45,993 nucleotides of DNA from Pseudomonadales bacterium (GTDB lineage: Bacteria; Pseudomonadota; Gammaproteobacteria; Pseudomonadales; Azotimanducaceae): positions 1 to 45,993 of the forward strand of contig JAJDVW010000128.1 in NCBI GenBank assembly GCA_022825925.1, given 5' to 3'. Both the position numbers and the translations under genes were made by a program. Within the stretch, counting starts at the first letter, position 1. Each line of letters opens with the position of its first letter. This document shows, piece after piece, positions 24,680-32,901 of this stretch. The notes beneath the pieces were generated by a model, which was not told the origin of the DNA, made no database searches, and saw only the letters and a program-made list of their open reading frames with translations.

Positions 24680-25974
24680 GGCCGCTTGTGGATCACTCCG
24701 TCCTTCATGACGAAGTGCACCTTGCCGACCAGCGCGATGTCCTCGAGGGGATCCCCGGGCACCGCGACGATGTCCGCAAGCATCCCCGGTTCGATGCGGC
24801 CGAGTTCGTCGCTGCCGAGCAGGTCCGCCGCCGCCACCGTCGCCGACCGGAACGCATCCATCGGCGGCATGCCGGCCTCGACCATGTAGACGAACTCGCG
24901 CCAGTTCTCGCCGTGGGGCGACACGCCGCTGTCCGTGCCGAACGCGATGGGGACCCCGGCGCTCCAGGAGCGGGCGAAGGTGCCCGCGATCAACGGCCCG
25001 ATGGCGGCCGCCTTCGGGCGGATGAGCTCCGAGAAGTAGCCGTCGATCTCCGCCTTTTCGGCGACGAACTTGCCGGCCATGATCGTGGGAACGTGGTACG
25101 TGCCCCGCTCCGTCATCAGTTCCATGACCTCGTCCGTCATGTACGTGCCGTGCTCGATGGAGTGCACGCCGCCGAGGACCGCGCGCTTCATGCCTTCGGG
25201 GCCGTGGGCGTGGGCCGCGACCTTGAAGCCGTAGTCCGCCGCGGCCGCCACGATAGCCTCGACCTCCGCCACCGTGAACTGCGCGTTCTCGCCGCTCCTG
25301 GCCTCGCTCAGCACACCCCCGGTCGCCGTGATCTTGATGAGGTCGGCGCCTTCCTTGTAACGGGCGCGTACTCCCTTGTAGGCGTCGTCCGCGCCGTTGA
25401 CGACCCCGTCGGCCGGCCCCAGGTCGCGCGTCAGTTCCTGATTGACGCCGACGTTCGGGTCGGCGTGGCCGCCGGTGGTCGCGAGGCTCTTCCCCGCCGT
25501 GTAGACCCGCGGGCCGACGATCCAGCCGCCCTCGATGGCGCTGCGCAGCGCCTGGACGACGCGCCGGTAGGTGCCGAGGTCGCGTACGGTGGTGAAACCC
25601 GCCATCAGCGTCCGCTCCGCGTAGCGTGTCGCCCGCAGCGCGGCGTCCGCCGGGTCCAGCCGGAAACGGTCGACCGCGGAGGTCGGCGACTGCTGCGAGG
25701 ACAGGTGTACGTGCATGTCGAGCCAGCCCGGCATGACGGTCGCGCCCGTCAGGTCCACGACCTCGTCGTCCTCGCCGGGGGCCACGTAACCGGGCGCCAG
25801 CTCCGCAATCCGGTTTCCCGTGACGCGGACGGTGACCGTTTCCCGGACTTCGCCGGCGGCCGTGTCGAGAAGCCGTCCCGCATGGACGAGCACGTCCGCC
25901 GATGCGCCCGCTGCCGCAGCCCAGGCGATGGCCGCGCCAACGGCGCCCCGCCAAAGCACGGGGCGCTCCCTCAT
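24676..25974 (-). CDS. Exported amidohydrolase (imidazolonepropionase/prolidase-like)
   Basis: A 432-residue metal-dependent hydrolase with a signal peptide ([26 protein letters not shown]). The metal site has His88 and His90 in [11 protein letters not shown], then a lysine region [20 protein letters not shown] and [10 protein letters not shown], and the late aspartate in [11 protein letters not shown]. This pattern is that of secreted amidohydrolases annotated as Xaa-Pro dipeptidases or imidazolonepropionase-like enzymes; some cleave N-acyl amino acids or lactones. Its ATG overlaps the P-II-like gene stop, and its stop overlaps the next ATG. The export signal places it in the periplasm, unlike its cytosolic neighbours. 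Confidence 0.9.
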   Translation of the reverse strand: MRERPVLWRGAVGAAIAWAAAAGASADVLVHAGRLLDTAAGEVRETVTVRVTGNRIAELAPGYVAPGEDDEVVDLTGATVMPGWLDMHVHLSSQQSPTSAVDRFRLDPADAALRATRYAERTLMAGFTTVRDLGTYRRVVQALRSAIEGGWIVGPRVYTAGKSLATTGGHADPNVGVNQELTRDLGPADGVVNGADDAYKGVRARYKEGADLIKITATGGVLSEARSGENAQFTVAEVEAIVAAAADYGFKVAAHAHGPEGMKRAVLGGVHSIEHGTYMTDEVMELMTERGTYHVPTIMAGKFVAEKAEIDGYFSELIRPKAAAIGPLIAGTFARSWSAGVPIAFGTDSGVSPHGENWREFVYMVEAGMPPMDAFRSATVAAADLLGSDELGRIEPGMLADIVAVPGDPLEDIALVGKVHFVMKDGVIHKRP

Positions 25975-26318
25975 GCGGGTTCCTTCATGCCCATGATGGA
26001 CGGCAACTGCGTGCGCAGGCCGATCGCGTCCTCGATGTCGACCTGGAAGGCGATCCCGGTGCCCGGCTCCGCGTCGAACTCGCCCGCCCGGCCGATGGCG
26101 ATCAGGATCTCGTGCGCCCGCGCCGCCGACACCAGGAACAGCAGCACGTTGCGGCTCGTGCTGAGATCGAGCCCCAGGAAGGTCTTTTGCGGCTTGAGTC
26201 CCTCGCCGCGCACCCCGGTGACCACGGTGGCCCCCGTCGCGCCGGCCGCGCGGGCGGCGTCGATCACCGCGTCGGTGCGCTCGTCGTCGACCAGCGCGAA
26301 GATCAGTTTCAGCTTCAT
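25971..26318 (-). CDS. P-II-like sensor protein associated with DUF1538 transporter
   Basis: A 115-residue protein of the P-II signal-protein-like fold: [40 protein letters not shown], then [28 protein letters not shown]. The first strand plus TGVRGEG and the late [20 protein letters not shown] match the small P-II-like partners found beside DUF1538 membrane proteins. P-II-type proteins commonly sense nucleotides or metabolites and gate transporters such as AmtB and SbtA. Start and stop overlap both neighbours by four bases. Regulation of the adjacent membrane pair is inferred from family and position. Confidence 0.8.
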   Translation of the reverse strand: MKLKLIFALVDDERTDAVIDAARAAGATGATVVTGVRGEGLKPQKTFLGLDLSTSRNVLLFLVSAARAHEILIAIGRAGEFDAEPGTGIAFQVDIEDAIGLRTQLPSIMGMKEPA

Positions 26319-27163
26319 GCTGCATCCTCGATGGAACGTTTGGCTTGGCGCCGGCGGGCGATCCAGGACGCTGCCATGGAATAGCCCAGTACCGACATGA
26401 TGGGGAAGACGCTCGCGAAAGCAATGAGCCCGAACCCGTCGATCAGCGGGCTGCGGCCCGGCACGTTGGCCGCGAGGCCGAGGCCGAGCGCCGCGACGAC
26501 CGGCACCGTGACCGTGGAGGTCGTCACGCCGCCGCTGTCGTACGCGAGCGGGATGATGGTCTTGCTGGCGCGGAAGGTCTGCGCGAGCACCACCACGTAG
26601 GCGGCGATGATGTACCACGGCAGCGGCGTGCCGGTGACGATGCGGAAGCAGCCGAGGGACACGCCGACGGCGACGCCGATGGCCACCGCGATGCGCAGCC
26701 CCCAGGCGCCGATCGCGCCGCCGGAGACCTGCTCCGCCTTCAGCGCCACGGCGATCAGGGGCGGCTCGGCCACGGTCGCCGCGAAGCCGATGGCGGCGGC
26801 GAAGACGTACACGAGGATGTAGTCGCGCCAATCGACCTCCAGAGTCACCTCCAGAGCCACCCCCGCAGCCACCCCCGCTTCCGCGGGCGCGTCGCCCACG
26901 CTCGCCTCGGTCAACTGGCGCGCCATCGTCTCGCCGATGGGAAAGAGCGCCTGCTCGAGGCCGATCAGGAACAGGGCGAGGCCGAGCAGCACGAGGACAA
27001 AACCGGTGACGATGCCGCGCAGGTTCGGCGGGCGCTGCCGCAGCACGACCAACTGGAAGATGACGAGAATGGCGACGATCGGCGCCACGTCGAACACGGT
27101 GCCGGCCACCGTGCCGAGGAAGCCCCCGAGGAAGCCCAAGACGAAATCGACGACGGCGTTCAC
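26315..27163 (-). CDS. DUF1538 membrane protein, second copy
   Basis: A 282-residue integral membrane protein with about seven to eight hydrophobic segments. It has the DUF1538 repeats [40 protein letters not shown] and [28 protein letters not shown], and ends with [19 protein letters not shown]. It is a paralogue of the gene just upstream. A GTG at 27163 overlaps the upstream stop (GTGA) and gives a reasonable N-terminus; there is no strong ribosome-binding site, so translation is probably coupled. The ATG 45 bp further upstream would overlap more. The transported substrate of DUF1538 proteins is not established. Confidence 0.9.
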   Translation of the reverse strand: MNAVVDFVLGFLGGFLGTVAGTVFDVAPIVAILVIFQLVVLRQRPPNLRGIVTGFVLVLLGLALFLIGLEQALFPIGETMARQLTEASVGDAPAEAGVAAGVALEVTLEVDWRDYILVYVFAAAIGFAATVAEPPLIAVALKAEQVSGGAIGAWGLRIAVAIGVAVGVSLGCFRIVTGTPLPWYIIAAYVVVLAQTFRASKTIIPLAYDSGGVTTSTVTVPVVAALGLGLAANVPGRSPLIDGFGLIAFASVFPIMSVLGYSMAASWIARRRQAKRSIEDAA

Positions 27164-27894
27164 GCGACCAGGCCGAAGGTGAGCACGAAGATCATCGGGT
27201 TCAGGCACGCGAAGGCGATCAGGCCGAAGCCGTCCGTCATCGGGTTGCGGCCCTTGATGGCGCTGGCGAGGCCGACGCCGAGCGCCGTCACGAGCGGCAC
27301 GGTGATCGTGCTGGTGGCCACCCCGCCCGCGTCGTAGGCGACCCCGACGATCTCGTCGGGCGCGAAGGCGGTGAGCGCCGTGACGAGCACGTAGCCGCCG
27401 ATGATGAACCGGTGGATGGCCCAGCCCTTCACGATGCGCAGGACGCCGAGGACGATGGCGACGCCGACGGACAGGGCCACCACCATGCGCAGGTTGAACG
27501 CGTAGTCGCCCCGCGCGGCTTCGTCGGCGGCGATGGCGCCGGCCTCGGAGGCCACGTCGGCGGCTTCGGCGGCAATGGCGATCAGCGCGGGCTCCGCGAC
27601 CGTCGTGCCGAACCCCAGGCAGAAGGCGAACGCGAGGAGCGCCGTCACGCTGCCCTTGCGCGCGAACGCATGGGCGATGGTCTCGCCCAGGGGGAAGAGC
27701 CCGCTCTCGAGGCCCTGGATGAAGAGCGTGAGGCCCACCACCACGCAGACGAGGCCGACGAACACGCTGCCGAAGTTCGGGAAGGGCTGCTGGAGCACCA
27801 CGATCTGGAAGAACGCGATGACCCCGATGATGGGCGCGAGGTCGCGCAGGGCGTCGACGACGCGGCGCGAGAGGGCGACGACGTGGCCCTTCAT
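27160..27894 (-). CDS. DUF1538 membrane protein, first copy
   Basis: A 244-residue membrane protein with the DUF1538 pattern: [74 protein letters not shown] and [19 protein letters not shown]. The repeated SG/DAGGV-TS-T-TVP and E-P motifs in membrane segments are shared with its paralogue and could line a substrate path. GGGGAGG lies before the ATG. It is the first gene of a coupled block and diverges from moxR. Paired half-size DUF1538 proteins suggest a heterodimer of about 12-16 helices. Confidence 0.9.
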   Translation of the reverse strand: MKGHVVALSRRVVDALRDLAPIIGVIAFFQIVVLQQPFPNFGSVFVGLVCVVVGLTLFIQGLESGLFPLGETIAHAFARKGSVTALLAFAFCLGFGTTVAEPALIAIAAEAADVASEAGAIAADEAARGDYAFNLRMVVALSVGVAIVLGVLRIVKGWAIHRFIIGGYVLVTALTAFAPDEIVGVAYDAGGVATSTITVPLVTALGVGLASAIKGRNPMTDGFGLIAFACLNPMIFVLTFGLVA

Positions 27895-27990
27895 GCGGCC
27901 TCCCCGGTGGCTTGGCGCAGCACCGGGTCCGAAGGGCCGAAGACCGCCCTCCTCCTATTGCAACCTATTGAAAGCACAGGAAAAACGAGA

Positions 27991-28011
27991 TTGTCGGTAT
28001 ACATCCGACAA
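27991..28011. promoter_or_regulatory. Dyad-symmetric operator-like site in divergent region
   Basis: A perfect inverted repeat has 7-bp arms TTGTCGG (27991-27997) and CCGACAA (28005-28011) around the 7-bp centre TATACAT. It lies in the 121-bp gap between the DUF1538 operon and moxR, close to the moxR start. The size and symmetry fit a binding site for a dimeric regulator, but a hairpin in the moxR leader is also possible. A direct repeat of CCTATTG lies just to the left (27954-27970). Confidence 0.5.
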
Positions 28012-28015
28012 GCGC

Positions 28016-29017
28016 ATGGCGATAATAGCACGCTTTGTGTCGCGCAAAGGCGCGGGGGAAGACGTGGCGGAGCCAGCGACCAACATCGCGCAGTTGACCG
28101 AGTCGGTGGAGTCCTTGAAGGACAGCTTCGAGACCCACCGCTACATCTGCAGCGACCAGATCTCCACCGCCGTCTACCTGGCCTACCACCTGCGCAAGCC
28201 CGTCCTGATCGAGGGGCCCCCGGGAGTCGGCAAGACCGAACTGGCCAAGACCACCGCCGAGATGTTCAGCCTGCCGCTCATCCGCCTGCAGTGCTACGAG
28301 GGTCTCGACGAGGCGAAGGCCATCTACGAGTGGAAGTACGGCAAGCAGCTCCTCTACACCCAGGTGCTCAAGGAGACCCTGGACGAGGTGCTGCAGGGCG
28401 CGCAGGGGTTCGCCGAGTCCGTCGCCCGCCTGCACGAGTTCGGCGACATCTTCTTCTCGGAGGAGTTCCTCGAGCCGCGGCCCCTCCTGAAGGCGCTGCG
28501 CGAAGAGGACGGCTGCGTGCTGCTGATCGACGAGGTGGACAAGTCGGACCACGAGTTCGAGTCCCTGCTCCTAGAGATCCTGTCGGACTTCCAGGTCTCC
28601 ATCCCGGAGATCGGCACGGTGAAGGCGAGCCGCGAGCCGCCGATGGTGTTCCTCACCAGCAACAACACCCGCGAGATCTCCGACGCCCTCAAGCGCCGCT
28701 GCCTGCACCTCTACATCCCGTTCCCGGACGCGGACCTCGAACAGCGCATCATCCACGCGCGCGTTCCCGAGATTCCGCCGGAGCTCCGCCGGCAGCTCGT
28801 GAGCTTCATCCAGGACCTGCGCGACCTCGACCTCAAGAAGGTGCCCGCGATCAGCGAGACCATCGACTGGGCGCGCACCCTGCTGCTGCTGCACACCGAG
28901 TCCCTCGACCCGCAGCTCGTGCGCGACACGCTGAACGTGATCCTCAAGTTCCAGGAGGACATCGACAACGTGGACGTCGAGGTCACGACGCTGACGAACA
29001 AGGCGCTCAAGGGGTAG
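28016..29017 (+). CDS. MoxR-type AAA+ ATPase
   Basis: A 333-residue AAA+ protein. The Walker A motif is GPPGVGKTE at about residues 67-75, Walker B is CVLLIDEVDKSDHEFE, sensor 1 is VFLTSNNTREISDALKRRCLHLYIPFP. An RLQCYEGLDEAKAIYEWKYGKQLLY segment is characteristic of the CoxD/MoxR subgroup. MoxR ATPases work with von Willebrand factor A proteins to mature or insert cofactors in target complexes. The matching VWA/CoxE gene is at 37292, about 8 kb away instead of adjacent. I use the ATG at 28016; a GTG at 28067 with a better ribosome-binding site (GGGGAAG) is a plausible alternative and would place the dyad well upstream. Confidence 0.88.
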   Translation: MAIIARFVSRKGAGEDVAEPATNIAQLTESVESLKDSFETHRYICSDQISTAVYLAYHLRKPVLIEGPPGVGKTELAKTTAEMFSLPLIRLQCYEGLDEAKAIYEWKYGKQLLYTQVLKETLDEVLQGAQGFAESVARLHEFGDIFFSEEFLEPRPLLKALREEDGCVLLIDEVDKSDHEFESLLLEILSDFQVSIPEIGTVKASREPPMVFLTSNNTREISDALKRRCLHLYIPFPDADLEQRIIHARVPEIPPELRRQLVSFIQDLRDLDLKKVPAISETIDWARTLLLLHTESLDPQLVRDTLNVILKFQEDIDNVDVEVTTLTNKALKG

Positions 29018-29051
29018 GCGACCCCACCGCCTCCTACTGCTTCTTTTTCCG

Positions 29052-29477
29052 ATGACCGCCGCAGAAGATGCGGAAGACCTGCTGCGCAGGCTGCTTCGCC
29101 CCGGGCGCCTGCAGGGCTTCCCCAGCCATCCGCACCGCCTGGACACGGTGCTCGCCGTCGCCGCCGGCGGGTTGGTCCGGCGGCATCCCTACGCCGAGGA
29201 GGAGGTCAACGCACTGCTCATCGACTGGCTGGCTTCCGTCCGCGCGCGCATCGATCACGTCACCCTGCGGCGACGGATGGTGGACTGCGGCTTCCTCAAG
29301 CGCACGCGGGACGGTTCGCGCTACCTGCTGAACTACGGCCGCGTGGCGGGCGTGCTCGGGGACCCGGCGCCGCGGATCGATGCCGGCGAGATCCTGGCGA
29401 GCGTGCTGGCCGAGCGTGCGTCGCGCAAGCTCGCCTACGCTCGGGACGCTCGGGGCGGCATGCACCCCGCCCGCTGA
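29052..29477 (+). CDS. DUF2087 domain protein
   Basis: A 141-residue protein. The core matches DUF2087: LQGFPSHPHRLDTVLAVAAGGL, YAEEEVNALLIDWLASVRARIDHVTLRRRMVDCGFLKRTRDGSRYLLN. The 'tLRR.mVd.GfL.R' motif is the family mark. DUF2087 occurs alone or fused to winged-helix or acetyltransferase domains and is probably regulatory or nucleic-acid-binding; the function is unknown. It follows moxR on the same strand by 34 bp without a clear ribosome-binding site. The C-terminus (RASRKLAYARDARGG) is basic. Confidence 0.78.
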   Translation: MTAAEDAEDLLRRLLRPGRLQGFPSHPHRLDTVLAVAAGGLVRRHPYAEEEVNALLIDWLASVRARIDHVTLRRRMVDCGFLKRTRDGSRYLLNYGRVAGVLGDPAPRIDAGEILASVLAERASRKLAYARDARGGMHPAR

Positions 29478-29510
29478 CGCCGACGACAGCTATGCACAGC
29501 GCGCCCCCGA

Positions 29511-29987
29511 TCAGTCCAGGAGGTCACCCGGCGCGGGCTGGCCGCCGTCCTCCGCCCCTCGAACGCGTTCGTCCAGCCACGCCATCTGCTCGCCGATGCG
29601 CAGACCCGCCATCGGCACGCGGACGACCACGCCCCGCGCTTCGAGGTCGGGCTGCAGGAACTCCCGGTAGCGCTCTCCGGCGAGCAGTTCCACCGTGCGG
29701 ACGTCCGGGAACTCGGTCTGCAGGGCCGTCAGGACGCCGTCCGCCCAGGCCCGCCGCTCCGCGCGCGACAAGGCTTCCAGCAACCGGTCGTAGGGCCTGA
29801 CCGTCTTCGCGGGATCGAGCAGTCCGTACCTTGCCGACAGGATCCGCCAGGGGCGGCCCGTGCCTTCGACATAGGCGCGGGCCTTGCGGAACCACGGGGA
29901 GACGTACAGGTCCTTCCCGAGGGCCCGAGTCGCCCGCTTCTCCTTCACGCAGGAGACGAGGATGACCGTCTCGCCCTGATCCCGCAC
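29511..29987 (-). CDS. DUF6884 family protein
   Basis: A 158-residue protein starting at a GTG. Conserved elements are VILVSCVKEKR, LYVSPWFRKARAYVEG, WRILSARYGLLDPAKTVRPYDRLLE, ELLAGERYREFL and MAGLRIGEQMAWLDERV. This is the pattern of the DUF6884 family. I do not know a proven function. It lies 26 bp downstream of an exported methyltransferase gene on the same strand and converges on the DUF2087 gene. Confidence 0.75.
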   Translation of the reverse strand: MRDQGETVILVSCVKEKRATRALGKDLYVSPWFRKARAYVEGTGRPWRILSARYGLLDPAKTVRPYDRLLEALSRAERRAWADGVLTALQTEFPDVRTVELLAGERYREFLQPDLEARGVVVRVPMAGLRIGEQMAWLDERVRGAEDGGQPAPGDLLD

Positions 29988-30013
29988 GCCCGTTCGCGGT
30001 CGCGCCGCCCTCT

Positions 30014-30883
30014 TCAGTCCGCCGCGGCGGTCGGCTTGCGGAACCTGAGCGTCATGCGGTCGGACTCCCCGATCGCGCGGTAACGCCGCTCGCAGGCCTC
30101 CCGCTCAGGACCCGCGGCCATCTCCCGGCATGCGGCAAGCCCCGGCGGCAGCGTCCATACGCCTGCCTCGTGGTCGTGTGTGTCCCGCGGGTTCGCGTTG
30201 ACCTCGGAGGACGCCTCGAGCGTCAGCCCCGCCGCTTCCGCCATCTCGATCACGAGCGCCTCGGCGACGTATCCCTTCGTCTTCGCGTCTTCCGCGGTCC
30301 AGCCGGGCGGCGCCCGGTGGGTCACGAGCCCCAGCACCCCGCCGGGACGCAGCGCGCGGGCCATCACGCGGAACATGTCGGGCGCATAGTCGCCGCGGAT
30401 CCAGTTGTGGACGTTGCGGAACGTCAATACGAAATCGACCGACCCCGGCGGCGCGATGGTCATGCGCTCCGGCAGGCTCAGCTCCGTGGTGACCACCGCG
30501 TCGTACAGCTCCGGCTGCGCCTCGAGCTTCTCGGCGAACCGCTTCTGCGCGTTCTTGCGCCACTGCGGCGTGCGGTCGGCGGTCATGGAGAAGTCCGCCG
30601 CGTAGTAGACGCCCTCGTCGCGCAGCGCCGGCGCCAGGATCTCCGTCCACCAGCCGTCGCTCGGCCAGATCTCGACGACGCTGGAGTCGGGCTGCAGCCC
30701 GAAGAAGGCAAGGACCTCGACCGGATGCCGGTACCGGTCGCGGGCGCGCTTCGCCGGGTCCCAGTGTTCGCCGGCGACGGCCGCTTCGAGCCAGTCCCGG
30801 GCCGGAGTTTGCGTCTCCGCGTCCACCGGGACCGAAACCGTTACGAGTAACAGGACCGAGATCGCGATCGTTCGGAAGTTCAT
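30014..30883 (-). CDS. Exported class I SAM-dependent methyltransferase
   Basis: A 289-residue protein with a signal peptide (MNFRTIAISVLLLVTVSVPVDAE). The mature part begins RDWLEAAVAGEHWDPAKRARDRYRHPVEVLAFFGL. It then has VVEIWPSDGWWTEILAPAL, a motif I variant, DFVLTFRNVHNWI, and ALRPGGVLGLVTHRAPPG. It belongs to the secreted methyltransferase-like family seen in many Gram-negatives. A periplasmic SAM-dependent enzyme is odd, since SAM is cytosolic, so the real substrate or activity is uncertain. It diverges from the first PhyH gene. Confidence 0.85.
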   Translation of the reverse strand: MNFRTIAISVLLLVTVSVPVDAETQTPARDWLEAAVAGEHWDPAKRARDRYRHPVEVLAFFGLQPDSSVVEIWPSDGWWTEILAPALRDEGVYYAADFSMTADRTPQWRKNAQKRFAEKLEAQPELYDAVVTTELSLPERMTIAPPGSVDFVLTFRNVHNWIRGDYAPDMFRVMARALRPGGVLGLVTHRAPPGWTAEDAKTKGYVAEALVIEMAEAAGLTLEASSEVNANPRDTHDHEAGVWTLPPGLAACREMAAGPEREACERRYRAIGESDRMTLRFRKPTAAAD

Positions 30884-30986
30884 GAGACAGGCGGCCCCGG
30901 AAATGCCCCGATTGTACCGCCGCACACTCCACACCATCTGTGGTATACCGAGCCACCCCACCGCCAGCCCATCCCGGAGAGGACCC

Positions 30987-31889
30987 TTGGACATCAGCGA
31001 ATACGGCGTCTCCCCCCACGCGGATCCCATCGTTCGCGATCTCGTGGAACACGACCTCCTCCAGCACGCCGTGGAACTCGTGGCCTACGGCATGACCATC
31101 GTGCCGCCGGAGAAGATGGGCGTCGACGACGGCTTCGTCGAACGGTTGCGGAGCGCCCTCCTGCGCACGTGCGAAAAGCGCAGCGGGGTGAAGATTACCG
31201 ACCACACGACCGACGAGCCGGACCAACAGGAGATGGGCGCGCGGACCTGGTACCTGCTGCACGAGGACGAGGCCTTCGCCGAGGCGGCGACCAATCCCCG
31301 CATGCTCGCGCTGGTGCGCTGGCTGTGCGGCCAGAGCGCCTGCCTGGCGGCACAGACCTGGATCATCAAGCCGCCCACGAAGAACCCGCGCACCAGCGTC
31401 GGCCTGCACAGCGACGCCCACGGCATCCCGCCGGGGGGCGGTCACATCGCCCACCTCTGCAACGCCTCGTGGCTCTGCACCGACTACGCGGGCGCGGAGG
31501 ACGGACCCACCGTCTTCGTGCCCGGCAGCCACCGCTACGGCCGCGCCACCCTGCCCCACGAGGCCACCATGAGCATGGGGGAGGACGCCCCCTTCCCGCT
31601 GGTCCCCGTCATCGGCAAGGCCGGCTCGCTGGCGCTCTGGCACGGCGGGCTCTGGCACGGCTCGACGCCGCGCAGCAGGCAGGGGCTGCGCCTCACCCTC
31701 GTGCAGGTGTTCACGCGCATGCACATGCGGCCGCACCACCTGTGGGAGGACGTGCCGCCGGAGTACATGGAGAAATACCCCGAACTCGAGCGCGTCCTGG
31801 GAGACCCCGGCTACCCGTTCAAGGAGAGCATCGACAACATGAAGGGCATCATGCAGTTCATGCAGACGGGCACGGACCCCTACGCCTGA
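30987..31889 (+). CDS. Phytanoyl-CoA dioxygenase family protein, copy 1 (TTG start)
   Basis: A 300-residue Fe(II)/2-oxoglutarate dioxygenase of the PhyH family. The iron ligands are His and Asp in VGLHSDAHGIPPGGGH and the distal His in GSLALWHGGLWHGSTPR, with the 2OG-binding Arg in the following RQGLRLTLVQV. It is about 70% identical to the next gene. Comparison with that copy (MDISEYGVSP) shows that the start is the TTG at 30987, preceded by GAGAGGA, rather than an ATG 105 bp upstream. PhyH proteins hydroxylate acyl chains or small metabolites, and the substrate is unknown. The short gap on the left is shared with a divergent methyltransferase gene. Confidence 0.92.
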   Translation: MDISEYGVSPHADPIVRDLVEHDLLQHAVELVAYGMTIVPPEKMGVDDGFVERLRSALLRTCEKRSGVKITDHTTDEPDQQEMGARTWYLLHEDEAFAEAATNPRMLALVRWLCGQSACLAAQTWIIKPPTKNPRTSVGLHSDAHGIPPGGGHIAHLCNASWLCTDYAGAEDGPTVFVPGSHRYGRATLPHEATMSMGEDAPFPLVPVIGKAGSLALWHGGLWHGSTPRSRQGLRLTLVQVFTRMHMRPHHLWEDVPPEYMEKYPELERVLGDPGYPFKESIDNMKGIMQFMQTGTDPYA

Positions 31890-31972
31890 GGCGTTCGGGA
31901 GAGACAGCCGCGCTAATCCCCGCCCCGCGGTGCCATGCTATGTTTGGTACAAGAACGTAGCAGGAGCGCGCC

Positions 31973-32884
31973 ATGGACATCAGCGAATACGGTGTTTCCC
32001 CCAACGCGGACCCGATCGTCCGCGACCTCGCGAAGTACGACCTCCTGAAGCACGCGGTCGAGTTGCAGGCCTACGGCATGACCATCGTGCCGAAGGAGAA
32101 TATGGGCGTGGACGACAGCTTCGTCGAGCGCCTGCGCGGCGCCATCCTGCGCGCCTGCGAGAAGCGCAACGGCGTCGCGATCGACGACCACACCGCGGAC
32201 GAGCCCGACCTCAAGGACATCAGCAAGAACTCCTGGTACCTGCTGCAGGAGGACGAGGCCTTCGTCGAGGCGGCGACGAACCCGCGCTCGCTCGCGCAGA
32301 TCCGGTGGCTGTGCGGCCAGAGCGGCTGCCTGACGGCGCAGACCGGGATCATCAAGCCGCCCACCCAGGAGAAGGTGGACCCGGGCGCCAGCGTCGGCCT
32401 GCACAGCGACGCCCACGGCATCCCGCCCGGCGGCGGCCACATCGCCCACATGTGCAACGCCTCGTGGCTCTGTACGGACTACGAGGGCGCCGAGGACGGT
32501 CCCACCGTGTTCGTGCCGGGCAGCCATCACTTCGGGCGCGCGACGCTACCCCACGAGTCGTCGATGGGGCTCAGCGACGACTCGCCCTTCAAGGTGTTCC
32601 CGCTGATCGGCGAAGCCGGTTCGCTCGCGCTGTGGCACGGGGCGACCTGGCACGGCACGACGCCGCGTACGAAGCCGGGGCTGCGGGTTACCCTCGTGCA
32701 GGTCTACATGCGCATGCACATGCGGCCGATCCACATGTGGGACGATGTCTCGCCGCAGCTCATGGAGAAGTACCCGGAACTCAGGCGCGTGCTGGGCGAG
32801 CACACCTACCCGTTCCGGGAGAACATCGAGCGGCCGGAGACCGTCGCGCCGTTCATGATGACAGGTACGGATCCGTACGCCTGA
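31973..32884 (+). CDS. Phytanoyl-CoA dioxygenase family protein, copy 2
   Basis: A 303-residue paralogue of the preceding gene. The HxD motif is in VGLHSDAHGIPPGGGH, and the distal His and the Arg lie in ALWHGATWHGTTPRTKPGLRVTLVQV. A three-residue insertion (PPTQEKVDPGAS) before the HxD strand is the clearest difference from copy 1. The ends MDISEYGVSP and MTGTDPYA are the same in both. AGGAG precedes the ATG. The two copies are 83 bp apart, and the pair is followed 17 bp later by DUF3604. Paired copies suggest recent duplication with possible substrate divergence. Confidence 0.94.
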   Translation: MDISEYGVSPNADPIVRDLAKYDLLKHAVELQAYGMTIVPKENMGVDDSFVERLRGAILRACEKRNGVAIDDHTADEPDLKDISKNSWYLLQEDEAFVEAATNPRSLAQIRWLCGQSGCLTAQTGIIKPPTQEKVDPGASVGLHSDAHGIPPGGGHIAHMCNASWLCTDYEGAEDGPTVFVPGSHHFGRATLPHESSMGLSDDSPFKVFPLIGEAGSLALWHGATWHGTTPRTKPGLRVTLVQVYMRMHMRPIHMWDDVSPQLMEKYPELRRVLGEHTYPFRENIERPETVAPFMMTGTDPYA

Positions 32885-32901
32885 GGCAACGGGCGGGTTC
32901 C

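Noticed and set aside
30882..30986. N-terminal 35-residue extension of PhyH copy 1 from an ATG at 30882
   Set aside because: The extension has no similarity to copy 2 and would cover the whole promoter gap of the divergent gene; the TTG at 30987 aligns exactly with the start of copy 2 and has a ribosome-binding site.
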